Assembly (NCBI GenBank): GCA_018350325.1
Contig: JAEVLN010000002.1
Coordinates: 4,447,456 to 4,511,455, forward strand
Source: Globodera rostochiensis
Lineage: Eukaryota > Nematoda > Chromadorea > Rhabditida > Heteroderidae
DNA: 64,000 nucleotides
Reading direction: 5' to 3'
In this document: positions 1-12,243 of the stretch, in pieces
How the letters are laid out: each line of letters begins with the position of its first letter
Position numbering within the stretch: position 1 is the first letter of the stretch
Translations under genes and position numbers: made by a program
Notes under the pieces: model-generated
The model's database searches: none
What the model saw: only the letters and a program-made list of their open reading frames with translations
Told to the model about the DNA's origin: nothing

Positions 1-3000
1 GCCGACTCGAGGGGCAAGCATTGTATTGTGGCTCAAAAAGCGATGGAAGCGATCTGGTCTGCGAAATTTCGCCAAATGCCGACGATGAAGTGCCGCCAAT
101 GCCGATACCGCCACTAATACCACTACCAGCAGTATAAGCATTTGGTGCTGCGGCTGCTGCATAACGTTTTGGTGGCAATTTGGGCGGCACAGCGCGTGCC
201 GCCAATGGAGGCCAATCACCGCCCCGTTCAACCACAACTTCCACACGAGTGCCAGGAAAGCCGGCCAACAACGTTTTCACCTCAACACAAAACGGGTTGT
301 TGTTGTTCATTTAAAAGTTGAGAATAACAATTTTTGGCTATGTGTCAAGGATCGCCCGTAAAGAAAATTGACCAACATTTTGGCAACTTCTTAACCCCTA
401 ACCCTCTTACGACGTACCTAGAGGGGGGGGGGGGTCTGGACCATCCCTCGCACAGGTGGCATCGTGGGTCGTATTTTAACGTATTTTTGGTGTCGATTAT
501 TGAGAAAACCCGCTCGGTCACGGGGCCCTAGTAAATCCGATGCCCACAAATCCATGGGAAATGATGCCGCCTTCACCTGGTCTAAACGAGCACCAAATTT
601 GACGTTTGTGCCGCCCACGGAGATTATCCGGTCGGCCGGCCTCAACGAACTAACCGCCACGTCCACTCGGCCAATAGAGAACGGGTCCTCTGGCCATCGG
701 CCCGCCCCGGAAACGGTGAAACCGGGCAGGCCGCATTTGTTGCGCACAATCATTGCACAACAGCGCTCCGGTGGCCGCGGAGGTGGAGCAACAGCCACTG
801 ATTCCGATGCGTACACGTTGTTGTTGTTGTTGTTGTTCGGGAGAAAGCGATTCTAAAATTATAAAATAAATTCTAAAAGCTATATAATAAAATCCGAAAC
901 CCGATTCAATTCGTTTCCGGAGTCAACCACTCTACTGTCATTGACGAGTCAATTAACGATTAAAATCGGATTGGTCCCCCATTTAAAATTTTTAATTATC
1001 ACATCGTCAAGCTGGTGCTGTTCCCGTTCAATAAGAAAGTCGAGCTGATCGCCCGCATTCTGGATGAGCTGGATGGCCTCCTGATGTGCCAGCCCGCGCA
1101 GATCATTGCCGTTGACCGCCAGCAGACAGTCATCCACGCGGAACCCAGCCGCATCGGCAGCCCCGGCGGGCACAAGTTGAGAGATGAACAGCCCGGACTT
1201 GCCCTGGGGCGCAATGAATCATAGATGGCCAGGGGGGGGGGGGTCAGACCCCCCCCCCCAACGCCGCACTCGGGCACTCCCCACTGTAACAACCTCGCAC
1301 CAAAATTCCAAAATTTTGAAAAATAAATTTTTTTCTCAGCGTAGGAAAAAAAGAGAGGAAATAACATCGCAAATATAAATTTTGGACCAATTTTTCTTAA
1401 AAAATTGAGCCAAAATGTCAAAAATTTTCCCGGCGACGCCTATCAGCGCCGCCGGACCTCTTCCATTCCTAAAAAGCATCAAAAAATAAGCGAATTTTTA
1501 AAATTTCGGTCGCAACTCTGTTAACAAATTGAGTAAAAAATTCCAAAATTTTCTCGGCGGCGCCTATCGGCACCGCCGACCCCCCCCCCCCGCCCCTCGA
1601 CTAAAAAGTTGTTGAAAAAATTGCGCGCAAAAAACGGACGCTCAGTTGGCTTGCCATTTGAGCGCCGGCGCTCTGGCGTACAACATCGCACGCGAAACCT
1701 CGCAACCCCACCCCTACCCCCCCCCCTAACATCGCACCTCGCAGCGCTCGAGCCGACCCCCCCCCCCCTTGGCCATCTATGCAATGAATGGTATGTAATT
1801 TATTTATTTTAATTGTTCTTGTTATTTATTTAATTGGAAAATTAAAATTCAAAAAAAATTTAAGAAACTTTTGTTTCGACCGAATCCTATAATATAATGT
1901 CCATTAGAGAAAGAACGATCGAGATTCTCATCGAGATTTTTTCGACTCAATGGACGAAATTTTGTCGAGATTCTCGATCGGTTCTCCAGTGCTTTCTCTA
2001 ATGCCCCATTACCTTATAAGGAGGCAACGAATTTGCCCCGCCAACAATTGTCCATTCAAATCCAGAGGCCCCTTTTCGAAGATGGACGTTCTTCCGAACC
2101 AACCGTTTAATATCCTGAATATGGTGTTATATTTTGATTATTCTTCAAAGTAAATTTAACAACAACAAAAAAATCGTCCCCACTTTTTTGTTGGAAGTAT
2201 TCTCTTCACCATCGGCCCCTCCGGCGTTGTTCAATAAGGACAAAAGTTCGGGCGTTGAAATGTGCGAAATCACTGATTGGGGACGACGCTTCAGCACTGA
2301 GCGAAGCGGACGACTTTCTTCCATGCCCGAGGCGACGAGCGCATCCGGCGGAATGGACCCGTGGGGGTTGACTGCATTTTTCTGAAATATCCAAATTTTG
2401 TCATGAGAATCTTTCTGTTTGGTTATAACTTTGGAAAAGCTTAATTTCAATGCCAACAAAATATATTGAATAAAAGCCTGACACCGGGGTGGTCGGTCAT
2501 CCCAATAGTCAAAAATATGGCGCCGGGTCCAAAAATTTTCAAAAATCGCAAAAATACGTAAAAATATGTCTGGGACCCCAAAATATGGCAAATGCCATAT
2601 AAAATGGCATTATGGCCACCCTTCTTGACACACCGTCGCCGCCTTTGTTTGACATTCCGTGCCGTCCCGCCGGCGATGCGTCAGCCGGAAGGGCGGCAGA
2701 AAGGGAAATAATGCCGGTGAAGTCGCCGGAATTGCGGCTGAGCCGATTCTTTGGCGCGAACGGTTTCGGGTGGGGCGTATCGTATCGTTCTGTGGTAAAA
2801 AGAATTAATTGGAGCTCAAAAAGTTTAAATTATTTTTGTTTAAATTTTAGGTTTAGAATGTCGGCAAAAAGCGTCTTTAGAGCACGGACCGATCGAGATG
2901 GATCGAGTCGGTAAATCTCGATCGAAGAAATTTTACCGAGATTTTCAGTGATCTCGAACGCATCTCAATCGTTTAATTTTGAAGATTCTCGATCAAAATC

Positions 3001-6000
3001 TCAATGGTCCTCAAGTCCAGGCTCTAGTCTAAATCTATCGGAAAAGTCACTATCGTATTTATCAATAAAATTTTTTCGGATTCAGCCTCTAAATTCATCC
3101 CTCAATATTCCAAAATACCAAATTTTCCGATTGGAATTTTATCGTCCTCTTCACGCCGAGCGTCTCCAGCAAAGCAAACGCGTGCCCCACCGACGCACGA
3201 TTTGTTTGACGCCGACACCCGCGCGGCTGCTGGAAAAAAAATTGCAAAATGTTTTTTGAAGAAATTTTGCCACAAAAAAATGATCTCCTTTTATTTTTTT
3301 TTTTGTATTAATAAAAAAAGTGAGCGCAAATTGGTTAGGTATAAAGCGGGAACAACAGGAAAACAACAAGTTCAACACGTTCAAAACCGTAATTTGATTG
3401 TAAAAGTGCGTACCATCCTGTTGGGCTCCTTTCTGAGGCAACAAATAGCAAGTGAGGACCTAAAATTTAATATTTATTTGACAATTTACGTTTTAACAAA
3501 TTAAAATTTGGTACGAAATTAGAAAAAAAAGAGGGGGGGGGGGACAATTAAATGCAAAATGTATATTAGAATATATATTTTAAATTGTTCATCTTGCAAT
3601 GGCGACAGGTGAAAACAATCCCAATTTTAAATTGAAAAATGCTCTCCCAAAAATTGTCAATTGCCAATAGGGAAAACCGTTAATGGGGGGTCAAGGGCAT
3701 CACATAATTACCCCCCCCCCCCTTTTCTTGGACCTTTATGTTCATCACGGGTTCATGTGTGGTGGTCAGCTTTGGAAGCGATGGCTGGTTGAACGAAAGC
3801 CAAAGTGCTGCCAATGTTTTGGCCTTGTACAATACGGTCAGTGTGTACGGTAAATATTGGAGACTGTTGTCGGCCAAGTCCAGCACTTGGAGTTGCTGAA
3901 AACCGTAAAATTGTATTTATAAACTGAATTTTACTATAAAAAACGCTTTTCTCCGACCCCGGAACGGGACCGGTACTTTTGGGAAAAACCGGGGCCAGAC
4001 AATTAGGTCGTTTCATAAAAAAACGATAAAAAAAGTCATATAAAAAGTTGTTGAAACGTCCCAATTTTTTATATGCAATTTCTCCTATCTGAGTAGAGCA
4101 ACTTTGCTGCTGGGCGCATTCCCGTAGCTTTTCATATCGGCGAGAAAAAAAAGTCGAATATAAAAAACCGCTTTCGGATCCGACAACTCTTCGTCTTTTA
4201 ATGAATTTTTTGGCTTGAAAACCGGGACCATTTATAACTTAGTTTAAAAATCCAAGACTAAATAGTCCCAGAAAAAGGTTTAAAATCCAAGACGAAATTC
4301 AGTCCCAGAAAAAGGTTTAAAATCCAAGACTAAATTCAGTCCCAGAAAAAGGTTTAAAATCCAAGACTAAATTCAGTCCCAGAAAAAGGTTTAAAATCCA
4401 AGACTAAATTCAGTCCCAGAAAAAGGTTTAAAATCCAAGACTAATTTCAGTCCCAGAAAGGTTTAAATCCAGACCTAAATTCAGTCCCAGAAAAGGTTTA
4501 AAATCCAAGACTAATCAGTCCCAGAAAAAGGTTTAAAATCCAAGACCTAAATTCAGTCCCAGAAAACTAAATTCAGTCCCAGAAAAAGGTTTAAAATCCA
4601 AGACTAAATTCAGTCCCAGAAAAAGGTTTAAAATCCAAGACTAAATTCAGTCCCAGAAAAAGGTTTAAAATCCAAGACTAAATTCAGTCCCAGAAAAAGG
4701 TTTAAAATCCAAGACTAAATTCAGTCCCAGAAAAAGGTTTAAAATCCAAGACTAAATTCAGTCCCAGAAAAAGGTTTAAAATCCAAGACTAAATTCAGTC
4801 CCAGAAAAAGGTTTAAAATCCAAGACTAAATTCAGTCCCAGAAAAAGGTTTAAAATCCAAGACTAAATTCAGTCCCAGAAAAATAAATTCAGTCCCAGAA
4901 AAAGGTTTAAAATCCAAGACTAAATTCAGTCCCAGAAAAAGGTTTAAAATCCAAGACTAAATTCAGTCCCAGAAAAAGGTTTAAAATCCAAGACTAAATT
5001 CAGTCCCAGAAAAAGGTTTAAAATCCAAGACTAAATTCAGTCCCAGAAAAAGGTTTAAAATCCAAGACTAAATTCAGTCCCAGAAAAAGGTTTAAAATCC
5101 AAGACTAAATTCAGTCCCAGAAAACCCGCTCCCATGCTGACCCCTAGTTTTATCCTCAATGCTTTGATAACAACAATTTTAGTGACCCAACCCAAGCCTA
5201 GAGTTGAAGAAATAAATTGCGCACATTCAATTTTCCAATTTCCATAGGTAACTCGCTGAGGTGGTTGTGGCGAAGTGAAAGAATGGCCAACGATTGACAG
5301 CCGCCAATTGTTGGCGGAAAGCTGTGCAAATTGTTCACGTTCAGGTCCAAAAATCGCAAACGCCGCAAATTGCCAATGCTCGCAGGAATTTCCTAAAAAA
5401 ATATAAAAATAAATACAAAAAATTTTTTTAAAAAAGGAGAAAAATGAATTACCTGCAATTGGTTTTCGCACAGAATCAAATCGGTGAGAAGGGCACAAGA
5501 GCAAATTGACGGAGTCAAAACGGTCAAATTGTTCTTGGAAGCCTTCAGCACTTCCAACTTCTTTAATTGTCCTGCAAAAAATTGTTTAGTTCTAAATCAT
5601 GGAGTCAATAAAACATTGAACCAGTACATAATTTATTAAAATAACCGTCTCCCAACGAATGATTTTTTGTTTTTGGCGTTGTGCTATTTGAAAGAAGTGA
5701 AAGTGTCGAGAATTTGACCCCCCCCCCCCCCCCTCTGACGGTGGGGGCCACTACCGTCTCAGGAACGTTTAGCAGCTAATAACTTATTCTCAAGACTGAC
5801 CAATCTTTATGTCATTCAAAAGCTCTAAATAATTAGAAGATATATTTCAGCAACATCCAGCCGGTTCGATGCACTATTAAAAAGTTATAAATGAAAAAGT
5901 GTAAAAATCGGACTTTTTCTGGTCATAACTTTGTCAATTTTATCCGGTGCTTTTTCGAATGCTTATAAAGCTTCGTCTTATTAATGCCTTTTGAATGATA

Positions 6001-8006
6001 TGAAGATTATGAAGATTGGTCAGCCTTGAAAAATGTTATGCGCTGCTAAACGTTCCTGAGACGGTAATGGCCCGCTTCGCCCCCTGAGGGGTTAATGCCG
6101 TATGTGAAGAAAAAGCCGACCGATTGAGCTCGGCAAATGCCGTATTTGATTTTCGCACAGCACAAGTTCAACCAAATTGTGCAGTTCGCCAATGTTCAAA
6201 GGCAAATCCGTCAGCTGATTGCCGCTGACGTCCAGTGTTTTCAGCGACCGGCACCGCAACAACTCGTCGTGAAGACGTCCGATCATGTTGCAGTGCAAGT
6301 CGAGCAACTCCATGTTGACCAGACGATCCATTTGTGGAGGCTAAATTTTTATTTGTGGGGAAACCTTTTTTTGTACAAAAAAGGATCCTTGGAATTTTGA
6401 ATAATTCGAATATACGGAACCGGAACAAGATTTATCGGGGGATTTGTTGAGCAAAAAATCCTCGGTTTCCCGATCCCGGGATTTTGTTTCAATTTATTAT
6501 GAGAAGTTGGAAATAAGGAGCAAGCAGTACATCGGAACAGTCCAAAGCCTACCAATTCAGTGAGATAATTGTCGCACAAATCGAGCACCCGAAGCTTTTC
6601 CAAATGGACAATGGAAGGCGGCAACAAACGCAGCTCACATTGCGCTACATCGAGGAACTTAAAGTTTAAAATTCCATTTAAATTATTCGACTCGAATATT
6701 CGGAGATTTAAAGTTTAAACAAAATAAATTAGTAAATAAAATGCCTCAAATTTTATTGCCTGTAAATTGACGAGTCGGTCAAAGTCTTGGGGAAGATGGG
6801 TTATGGAATTGTTGGACAGGTTCAGACTGGACAACTGCGTTAAGTTGACGAAAGACTTTGGGAAACTGAAAGTAAAAATTATTTCACCGATTTATCGGAG
6901 AAAACAAAAAAAAAGGATTTAACCCCGTCACAATATTTGTGCTGATGTCCAAATAAGCCAAATTATGGCAGAGGCCAATCTCTTCAGGAACTTCAACAAT
7001 CTCTGCAAAATAAATTAAGAAAAATTAAAAATTAAATGTTTTTTTACTAAAATATAAAAAAAGTCAAACTCAGAGACATTAATTATTTGTGACTTTTTTG
7101 GTCAAATGCAAAATGTTAAGGAAAAAAGGCAAATTGTTTCAATTTCTCAAAACAAAACATAAAACAATGGGAAAAATCACCCAAAATAAAATCCAACAAA
7201 AAACAAAAATTCGCTTCACAATTTGCAAATTAATTTTCTTAAAAAATTAATTTTCTAAAAAAATGTGCGAATTCTTTGTTTATATTTTTTACCATTTTTG
7301 CTCAGATTTAGCTCAACCAACGATGGCAAAGCACCAATATCGACGGGGATCACTTTGATTTTGTTCTCGCTGACGTCGAGGCGACGAATTTTGGTGCAAC
7401 GAAACAAATCCTAAAAAATACCCAAAAAATGCTTTTTAATCATTTGAGGGGAATGCATTTAAACAACAAATAAATTGAAAAGGTTGTCGTAATTAAAGTT
7501 TTTAAATTAAACGGAATCCCGATTTTTTTTCAAAAAATAAAAATATTTTATAAAGTCGTTAGAGTTTCCGAGGTTTTCTGCTAAATTTGATCTGATTTCT
7601 GAAAAGCCAAATTATGTAATTCGTTTGATTGTTTTTGCAAAAAAAAAATTGCTTTTTTAAAAATGGAGGGGGGCACCACTAGCTTTAACTATTCCGAAAA
7701 TCAAATACTTAATCAAAAATTTTAGACAAATCAATGATTTAACAAAATCAAATGTCTCATATTCGTAAACCGCCGGATTGTAAATTCGGAATCCTCCCCA
7801 TTCTCCAAAGGATTGGCCCCATAATTGTTTATTATTACGGCGGGCAACTCTTCGATGGAGTTGACGTTTAGCAGCAATTCTTCGATATGTTTGCGCGACT
7901 TGAAGATTTCTTTGGGCACCTGCTCCAGCCTGAGTTGGCTGAAGTCCAACTGTTCGACGGGCCCAGCGCGACAGAACAGAGAGGCGGGAATGCAGAAAAA
8001 CTTCAT
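1..8006 (-). CDS. let-413-like: LAP-family LRR/PDZ polarity protein (LET-413/Scribble-like), 3' end beyond window
   Basis: LAP proteins sit at the basolateral cortex and organise epithelial polarity and junctions. About 16 exons are readable on the minus strand: 8006-7839, 7410-7293, 7002-6924, 6864-6760, 6657-6553, 6340-6121, 5571-5453, 5392-5225, 3896-3734, 3229-3155, ~2800-2650, 2381-2210, 2114-2013, 1203-~1003, 852-577 and 280 to the edge. Exon 1 starts MKFFCIPASLFC and gives the amino-terminal cap. The next eight exons form LRRs of the LxxLxLxxNxLxxLP type, ending in the LAP-specific tail (LAALWLSFNQPSLPKL). A low-complexity linker follows. PDZ1 spans the 2114 and 1203 exons (GFEWTIVGG, then GLFISQLVPAGAADAAGFRV). 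PDZ2 spans the 852 and 280 exons (GLPGFTVSG, LRPADRIISVGG, LLAGFPGTRVEVVVER). The junctions of the ~2.7-3.2 kb linker exons are not resolved. Introns host a satellite and two MITEs, but no coding exon is visibly broken. Two PDZ domains are visible; more could follow outside the window. Confidence 0.88.
1220..1781. mobile_element. hAT-type MITE with 8-bp TSD in the LAP intron before the PDZ1 exon
   Basis: A 562-bp segment begins CATAGATGGCC and ends GGCCATCTATG, perfect inverted ends. It is flanked by the direct repeat CAATGAAT at 1212-1219 and 1782-1789. An 8-bp duplication and a 5' CA terminus are typical of hAT transposons. The interior has long C and G runs and two copies of the palindrome-like motif around GGCGCCTATCGGCACC; there is no coding capacity. 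The right-hand exon acceptor (about 1204) lies only some 15 bp from the insertion, so it just misses the PDZ coding exon. Confidence 0.85.
4232..5125. repeat. 37-bp tandem satellite in a LAP-gene intron
   Basis: More than 20 head-to-tail copies of a 37-bp unit containing CAGTCCCAGAAAAAGG and TTTAAAATCCAAGACTAAAT. Most copies are identical. Truncated or shortened copies occur near 4240-4290, 4440-4580 and 4880-4890, suggesting unequal exchange or slippage. The array fills most of the intron between the LRR exons ending at 5225 and starting at 3896. No open reading frame is supported; the ORF overlapping its right end is accounted for by the flanking LRR exon. Confidence 0.95.
5725..6090. mobile_element. 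Short inverted-repeat element (MITE) in a LAP intron
   Basis: The segment CCACTACCGTCTCAGGAACG at about 5748 is repeated inverted at about 6042-6070, with about 28 of 29 bases matching. The inverted repeat resumes inside (GACTGACCAATCTT near 5800 against AAGATTGGTCAG near 6002). Its outer ends merge into C-rich and G-rich flanks (CCCC...GGGG), so exact termini and target duplication could not be fixed. The interior is AT-rich and non-coding. It lies between the exons 6340-6121 and 5571-5453. Confidence 0.7.
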
Positions 8007-10550
8007 GCTAAATTAATTTTTTGAGAAATTCAAAAATGTTGTCCATAATTTTGATTATACATAAAATCAATCAATCACCCTTACCCTCCCTCCGGCGCTG
8101 ATGAATTGAGCAAATTAGTTCAAAAGTGCTGTTTGTAGAAGCTTTAGCAATCAGTGCATCAATTTATCTTTGTGATCAGTGTGAGTGATTGATTGGGACT
8201 TTGTGAATAAAAGACAAAAATGATTTGTCCCGCCGGTCTCGCTAATTCATCGATTTTGGATTCGGGGCATTCATTAATTCATTAATAATCAAAATTTTGT
8301 TTTGTGTAAACACACAAACGACATTGAGAAGACGAATAGATAAGCATTCTGACATTTTCTGTTTCATTCAAATACATAAATGCAAGTCAAAAATCGACAA
8401 AGTTTTATTAAACAAAAACGAAAAAAAATTATTAAAATTTTATTTAATATTGAGTTTAAATCATCTCTAATTATTTCAACATATTTTAATTTGATTTTGT
8501 TTTGTAAAATTTTCCAAAATAGCTGGAGAAATTGAAGGTCTTTTTTTGCTTATCTCTTCGTCTGATCTGTGCACAAATATGGCGGCAAATCATTTGTGCA
8601 TTTGTCGGCAATGGTAACGAATGAATGAATGAATTGATTGGAAGTCTCAATAATAATGATGCACTATTTTATTTAAAACTAAAAATAATGGACTATTTTT
8701 ATTTAAAACTAAAAAAGATGGACTATTTTTATTTAAAATTAAAGCATTTTGGGGTCTTCCTGTTGATCACCTGTTGCGTGTCTTTCGATATTTTAAGCCA
8801 AAATTGAAATTTAAAAAAAGAATTTGGTCCTTATCGGTTGGTGTGGAGACATTTGTGGATTTTGACCCCACAAATGGCACTTTCCTAAAGATAACCAAAT
8901 TTTGCTATCATTCCAATGCATAGGTTGGGTATAAACTAAACGATTGGACAAACCCACAAAGCTATTTTATAAAGCATAAAGGCACACAAATTGAGTGATC
9001 ACTGATCATTGACAGTAATCAGCGCTTACAAAAGTCCCGAGAATGTGCATAGAAATTGCGAACAAAACGCCTTCTTAAACCAAAAGCGTCTAAAGCAGCT
9101 GGACATTCTCCCGCTTTCTTACAATAATAATATAAATAATATAAAAGTAAAAATAAAAATAAAAATAAAAGAAATTCTTTCTTCTCGTGGGATAAAAAAA
9201 AGCGGACGGCCGGTCGTTAGAGAGAAGATCGGCGAGTTTGTCCTTGACACGACGCTGTCGCGCATAAAAAACGTTCGGACTTTCTTTGTGTTGGGGGGGG
9301 GGCAAAACAAAATATTAAAAAATGATCTTTTGGGGAGGGCGATGTTTCATGGAATTAATTAGCCTGCCCTGGTTGTGATTTAGGAACTCTTTTTTGGGAT
9401 TTGGAAATAACTCAAAATGTGTGCAATCGAAATTGGGATGAGAAAATCCATGTGAAAATGGCACAAAAGTCGGTGCACATCAGGGGGATGTAACCGGATG
9501 GAAACCGGACCCAAAATGTCCGGAAATCCGGTTGCATCCCTGGTCCAATAAAGCACCCTTTTACGGGCGAACTAACTCAGCAGAGGTCAAAACACCACAC
9601 AATTCTCATAATAATGGGAAGAGTGCATCTGTTACTAGGCCCAAACAAACAGCAGGGGTCAGTGAATGGCCGACCATTCCCTGTGGTAACCGGGTAACAG
9701 AAGGGAGGGGGGGGAGGGGGGGGGGGGCACCGTCCGGTGTCCTCTCTCTCCCACTGCTTACGATTGGCCATATTTTGTTTATGAACTCGTCCAATGTGCA
9801 CGAAAGCGCCGAATGGATGGAACGGAGCGGAAATATATACACCAGCAGGGATGTAATCGGATGCCGGAATTCCGGATGCCGGTTCCGGGTCTTTTTGGGA
9901 GCCGGAATTTCGGATGCCGGATTCCGGTTACATCTCTGAATGGGACAATTTCGTCGCGCCACAATTCTGTGCTTTTATGCGCCCCCGGGTTTGGTACCTA
10001 TTTTGGCACTTTTTCTCAGATTTTCCCTCAATCGTCCAAATTTGGGGCGCTGAACCGTCCGGCACCAGAGAGGGGTGGGGGCTGGGATGGACTTGAATGA
10101 CCTCGTCATGGATTATTTATTTGCGGGGAAATGAGAACAATACTACCGGTCGTTTCACTCTGTTACTGGAGATTGTTTTGGGAGGGGGGCGAGATCAAAA
10201 ATTCGTTAGAAATCTGAGTGATTTAGTTTCGGGATGGGCGAAGCTTGTGGTGGTGGTGATCAGCAGGTCATTCATAGTTAGATACAGGCCAGGTCATTCA
10301 TTGGTGCATATGTAAACAGCACACAAATGCGCGCCAGACAGAGGTGGGCGGTGAATGACCCCTCGGGGAGAGCTCAGAGAGCTTTGGGGGAAATTGTGGA
10401 TGACTCATCCATCCATTCCTCGTCGTCCCCACACTCAAAAAAGCCACATTCTCCGCACCACAGCGCCTCCCTCGTACGGAGATCGATCGATACACACACA
10501 CACAAACATATTCTATGTTTATGGCGAAGTACAGCCGTAGCAGAAGGAGA
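8007..10550. other. Spacer upstream of the LAP gene; no gene supported
   Basis: This is the 5' flank of the LAP gene and long spacer. It contains a three-copy imperfect tandem repeat with TATTTAAAACTAAA near 8664-8745, and two short palindromic repeats built on GATGTAACCGGA...TCCGGTTACATC (about 9486-9541 and 9849-9939). A poly-G tract lies at 9292-9301. The short ORFs present are low complexity or derived from these repeats, and I do not call any of them genes. Confidence 0.6.
9486..9941. repeat. Two copies of a GATGTAACCGGA palindromic repeat
   Basis: Copy one, about 9486-9541, starts GGATGTAACCGGATGG and ends CCGGTTGCATCCCTG. Copy two, about 9849-9941, starts GGATGTAATCGGATGCCGG and ends CCGGTTACATCTCTG. 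Both are near-perfect inverted repeats rich in CCGGA/TCCGG. A diverged relative occurs at about 18083-18153 (ATGTACGGAATCCG ... CCGGTACATC) inside an intron of the SEC14-like gene. Probably a very small non-autonomous DNA element family. Confidence 0.55.
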
Positions 10551-10559
10551 AGAGGGGTT

Positions 10560-12243
10560 GTAGGGGGGGGGGGTGTTCTTGGGGGAAGAAGCAGTAGGGG
10601 GGTTGTTCACGGGTGGAAGCAGTAGGGGGGTTGTTCACCCGGGAAGCAGTAGGGGGTTGTTCACGGGGGAAGCAGTAGGGGGGTTGTTCACGGGGGAAAG
10701 TAGGGGGGTTGTTCACCGGGGGAAGCAGTAGGGGGTTGTTCACCCGGGGGAAGCAGGGGGGGTTGTTCACCCGGGGAAGCAGTAGGGGTGTTGTTCACGG
10801 GGAAGCAGTAGGGGTTGTTCACCCGGGGGAAGCAGTAGGGGGGTTGTTCACCCGGGGAAGCAGTAGGGGGTTTACAACCGGGGGAAGCAGTAGGGGGGTT
10901 GTTCACCCGGGGGAAGCAGTAGGGGGTTGTACCCGGGGGAAAGCAGTAGGGGGGTTGTTCACGGGGGAAGCAGTAGGGGGGTTGTTCACGGGGGAAGCCA
11001 GTAGGGGGGTTGTTCACCCGGGGGAAGCAGTAGGGGGGTTGTTCACGGGGGAAGCAGTAGGGGGGGTTGTTCACCGGGGGAAGCAGTAGGGGGGTTGTTC
11101 ACCGGGAAGCAGTAGGGGGGTTGTTCACCCGGGGAAGCAGTAGGGGGGTTGTTCACCGGGGGGCAGTAGGGGGGTTGTTCACCGGGGGAAGCAGTAGGGG
11201 GGTTGTTCACCCGGGGGAAGGTAGGGGGGTTGTTCACCCGGGGGAAGCAGTAGGGGGGTTGTTCACCGGGGGAAGCAGGGGGGGTTGTTCACCCGGGGAA
11301 GCAGTAGGGGGGTTGTTCACCGGGGGAAGCAGTAGGGTTGTTCACCCGGGGGAAGCAGTAGGGGGGGTTGTTCACCCGGGGGAAGCAGTAGGGGTTGTTC
11401 ACCCGGGGGAAGCAGTAGGGGGGTTGTTCAACCCGGGGGAAGCAGTAGGGTGGTTCACGAACTGGGAATCAGTATGTGGGTTGTTCCCAAGCCGAGGGTA
11501 ACAGTAGGGGTGTTCACCCGGGGGAAGCAGTAGGGGGTTGTTCACCGGGAGCGAGGGGAGAGCAGTAGGGTTGTTCACCCGGGGGAAGCAAGTTTAAGTA
11601 GCGTAGGGGTTGTTCACCCGGGGGAAAGTAGGGGGGTTGTTCACCCGGGGGAAGCAGTAGGGGGGTTGTTCACCGGGGGAAGCAAGGGGGGTGTTCACCC
11701 GGGGGAGCAGTAGGGGGTTGTTCACCCGGGGGAAGCAGTAGGGGTTGTTCACCCGGGGAAGCAGTAGGGGGGTGTTCCCCGGGGAAGCAGTAGGGGGGTT
11801 TCACGGGGGAAGCAGTAGGGGGGGTTGTTCACCCGGGGGAAGCAGTAGTAGGGGGTTGCACCCGGGGAAGCAGTAGGGGGGGTTGTTCACCGGGGGAAGC
11901 AGTAGGGGGGTTGTTCCGGGGGAAGCAGTAGGGGGGTTGTTCACCCGGGGGATAGCCGAAAGTAAGGGGGGGTTTCACCGGGGGAAGCAGTAGGGGGGTG
12001 TTCACCCGGGGAAGCAGTAGGGGGTTGTCACGGGAAGCAGTAGGGGGGTTGTTCACCCGGGGAAGCAGTGGGGGGTTGTTCACGGGGGAAAGTAGGGGGT
12101 TGTTCACCGGGGGGAAGCAGTAGGGGGGTTGTTCACCCGGGGGAGCAGGGGGGGTTGTTCACGGGGGAAGCAGTAGGGGGGTTGTTCACCCGGGGGAAGC
12201 AGTAGGGGGGTTGTTCACCCGGGGGAAGCAGTAGGGGGGTTGT
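10560..12243. repeat. G-rich 29-bp minisatellite
   Basis: About 60 imperfect tandem copies of a unit near 29 bp made of GGGGGGTTGTTCACC plus CGGGGGAAGCAGTA. Unit length varies from about 20 to 30 bp through loss of G or C runs and of the AAGCAGTA part. The repeated glycine- or proline-rich ORFs on both strands come from the repeat and are not genes. The strong G skew on one strand could form G-quadruplexes. Confidence 0.95.

Noticed and set aside
4232..5125. CRISPR-like array
   Set aside because: The 37-bp units are contiguous with no spacers and lie in a eukaryotic intron; this is a satellite.
9532..10100. Overlapping ORFs around 9.5-10.1 kb as a gene
   Set aside because: They fall on palindromic CCGGA repeats and poly-G runs, conflict between strands and show no domain or splice pattern.
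10688..11501. Proline-rich and Gly/Val-rich ORFs resembling structural proteins
   Set aside because: Produced by the G-rich minisatellite; frames change with every unit-length variation.
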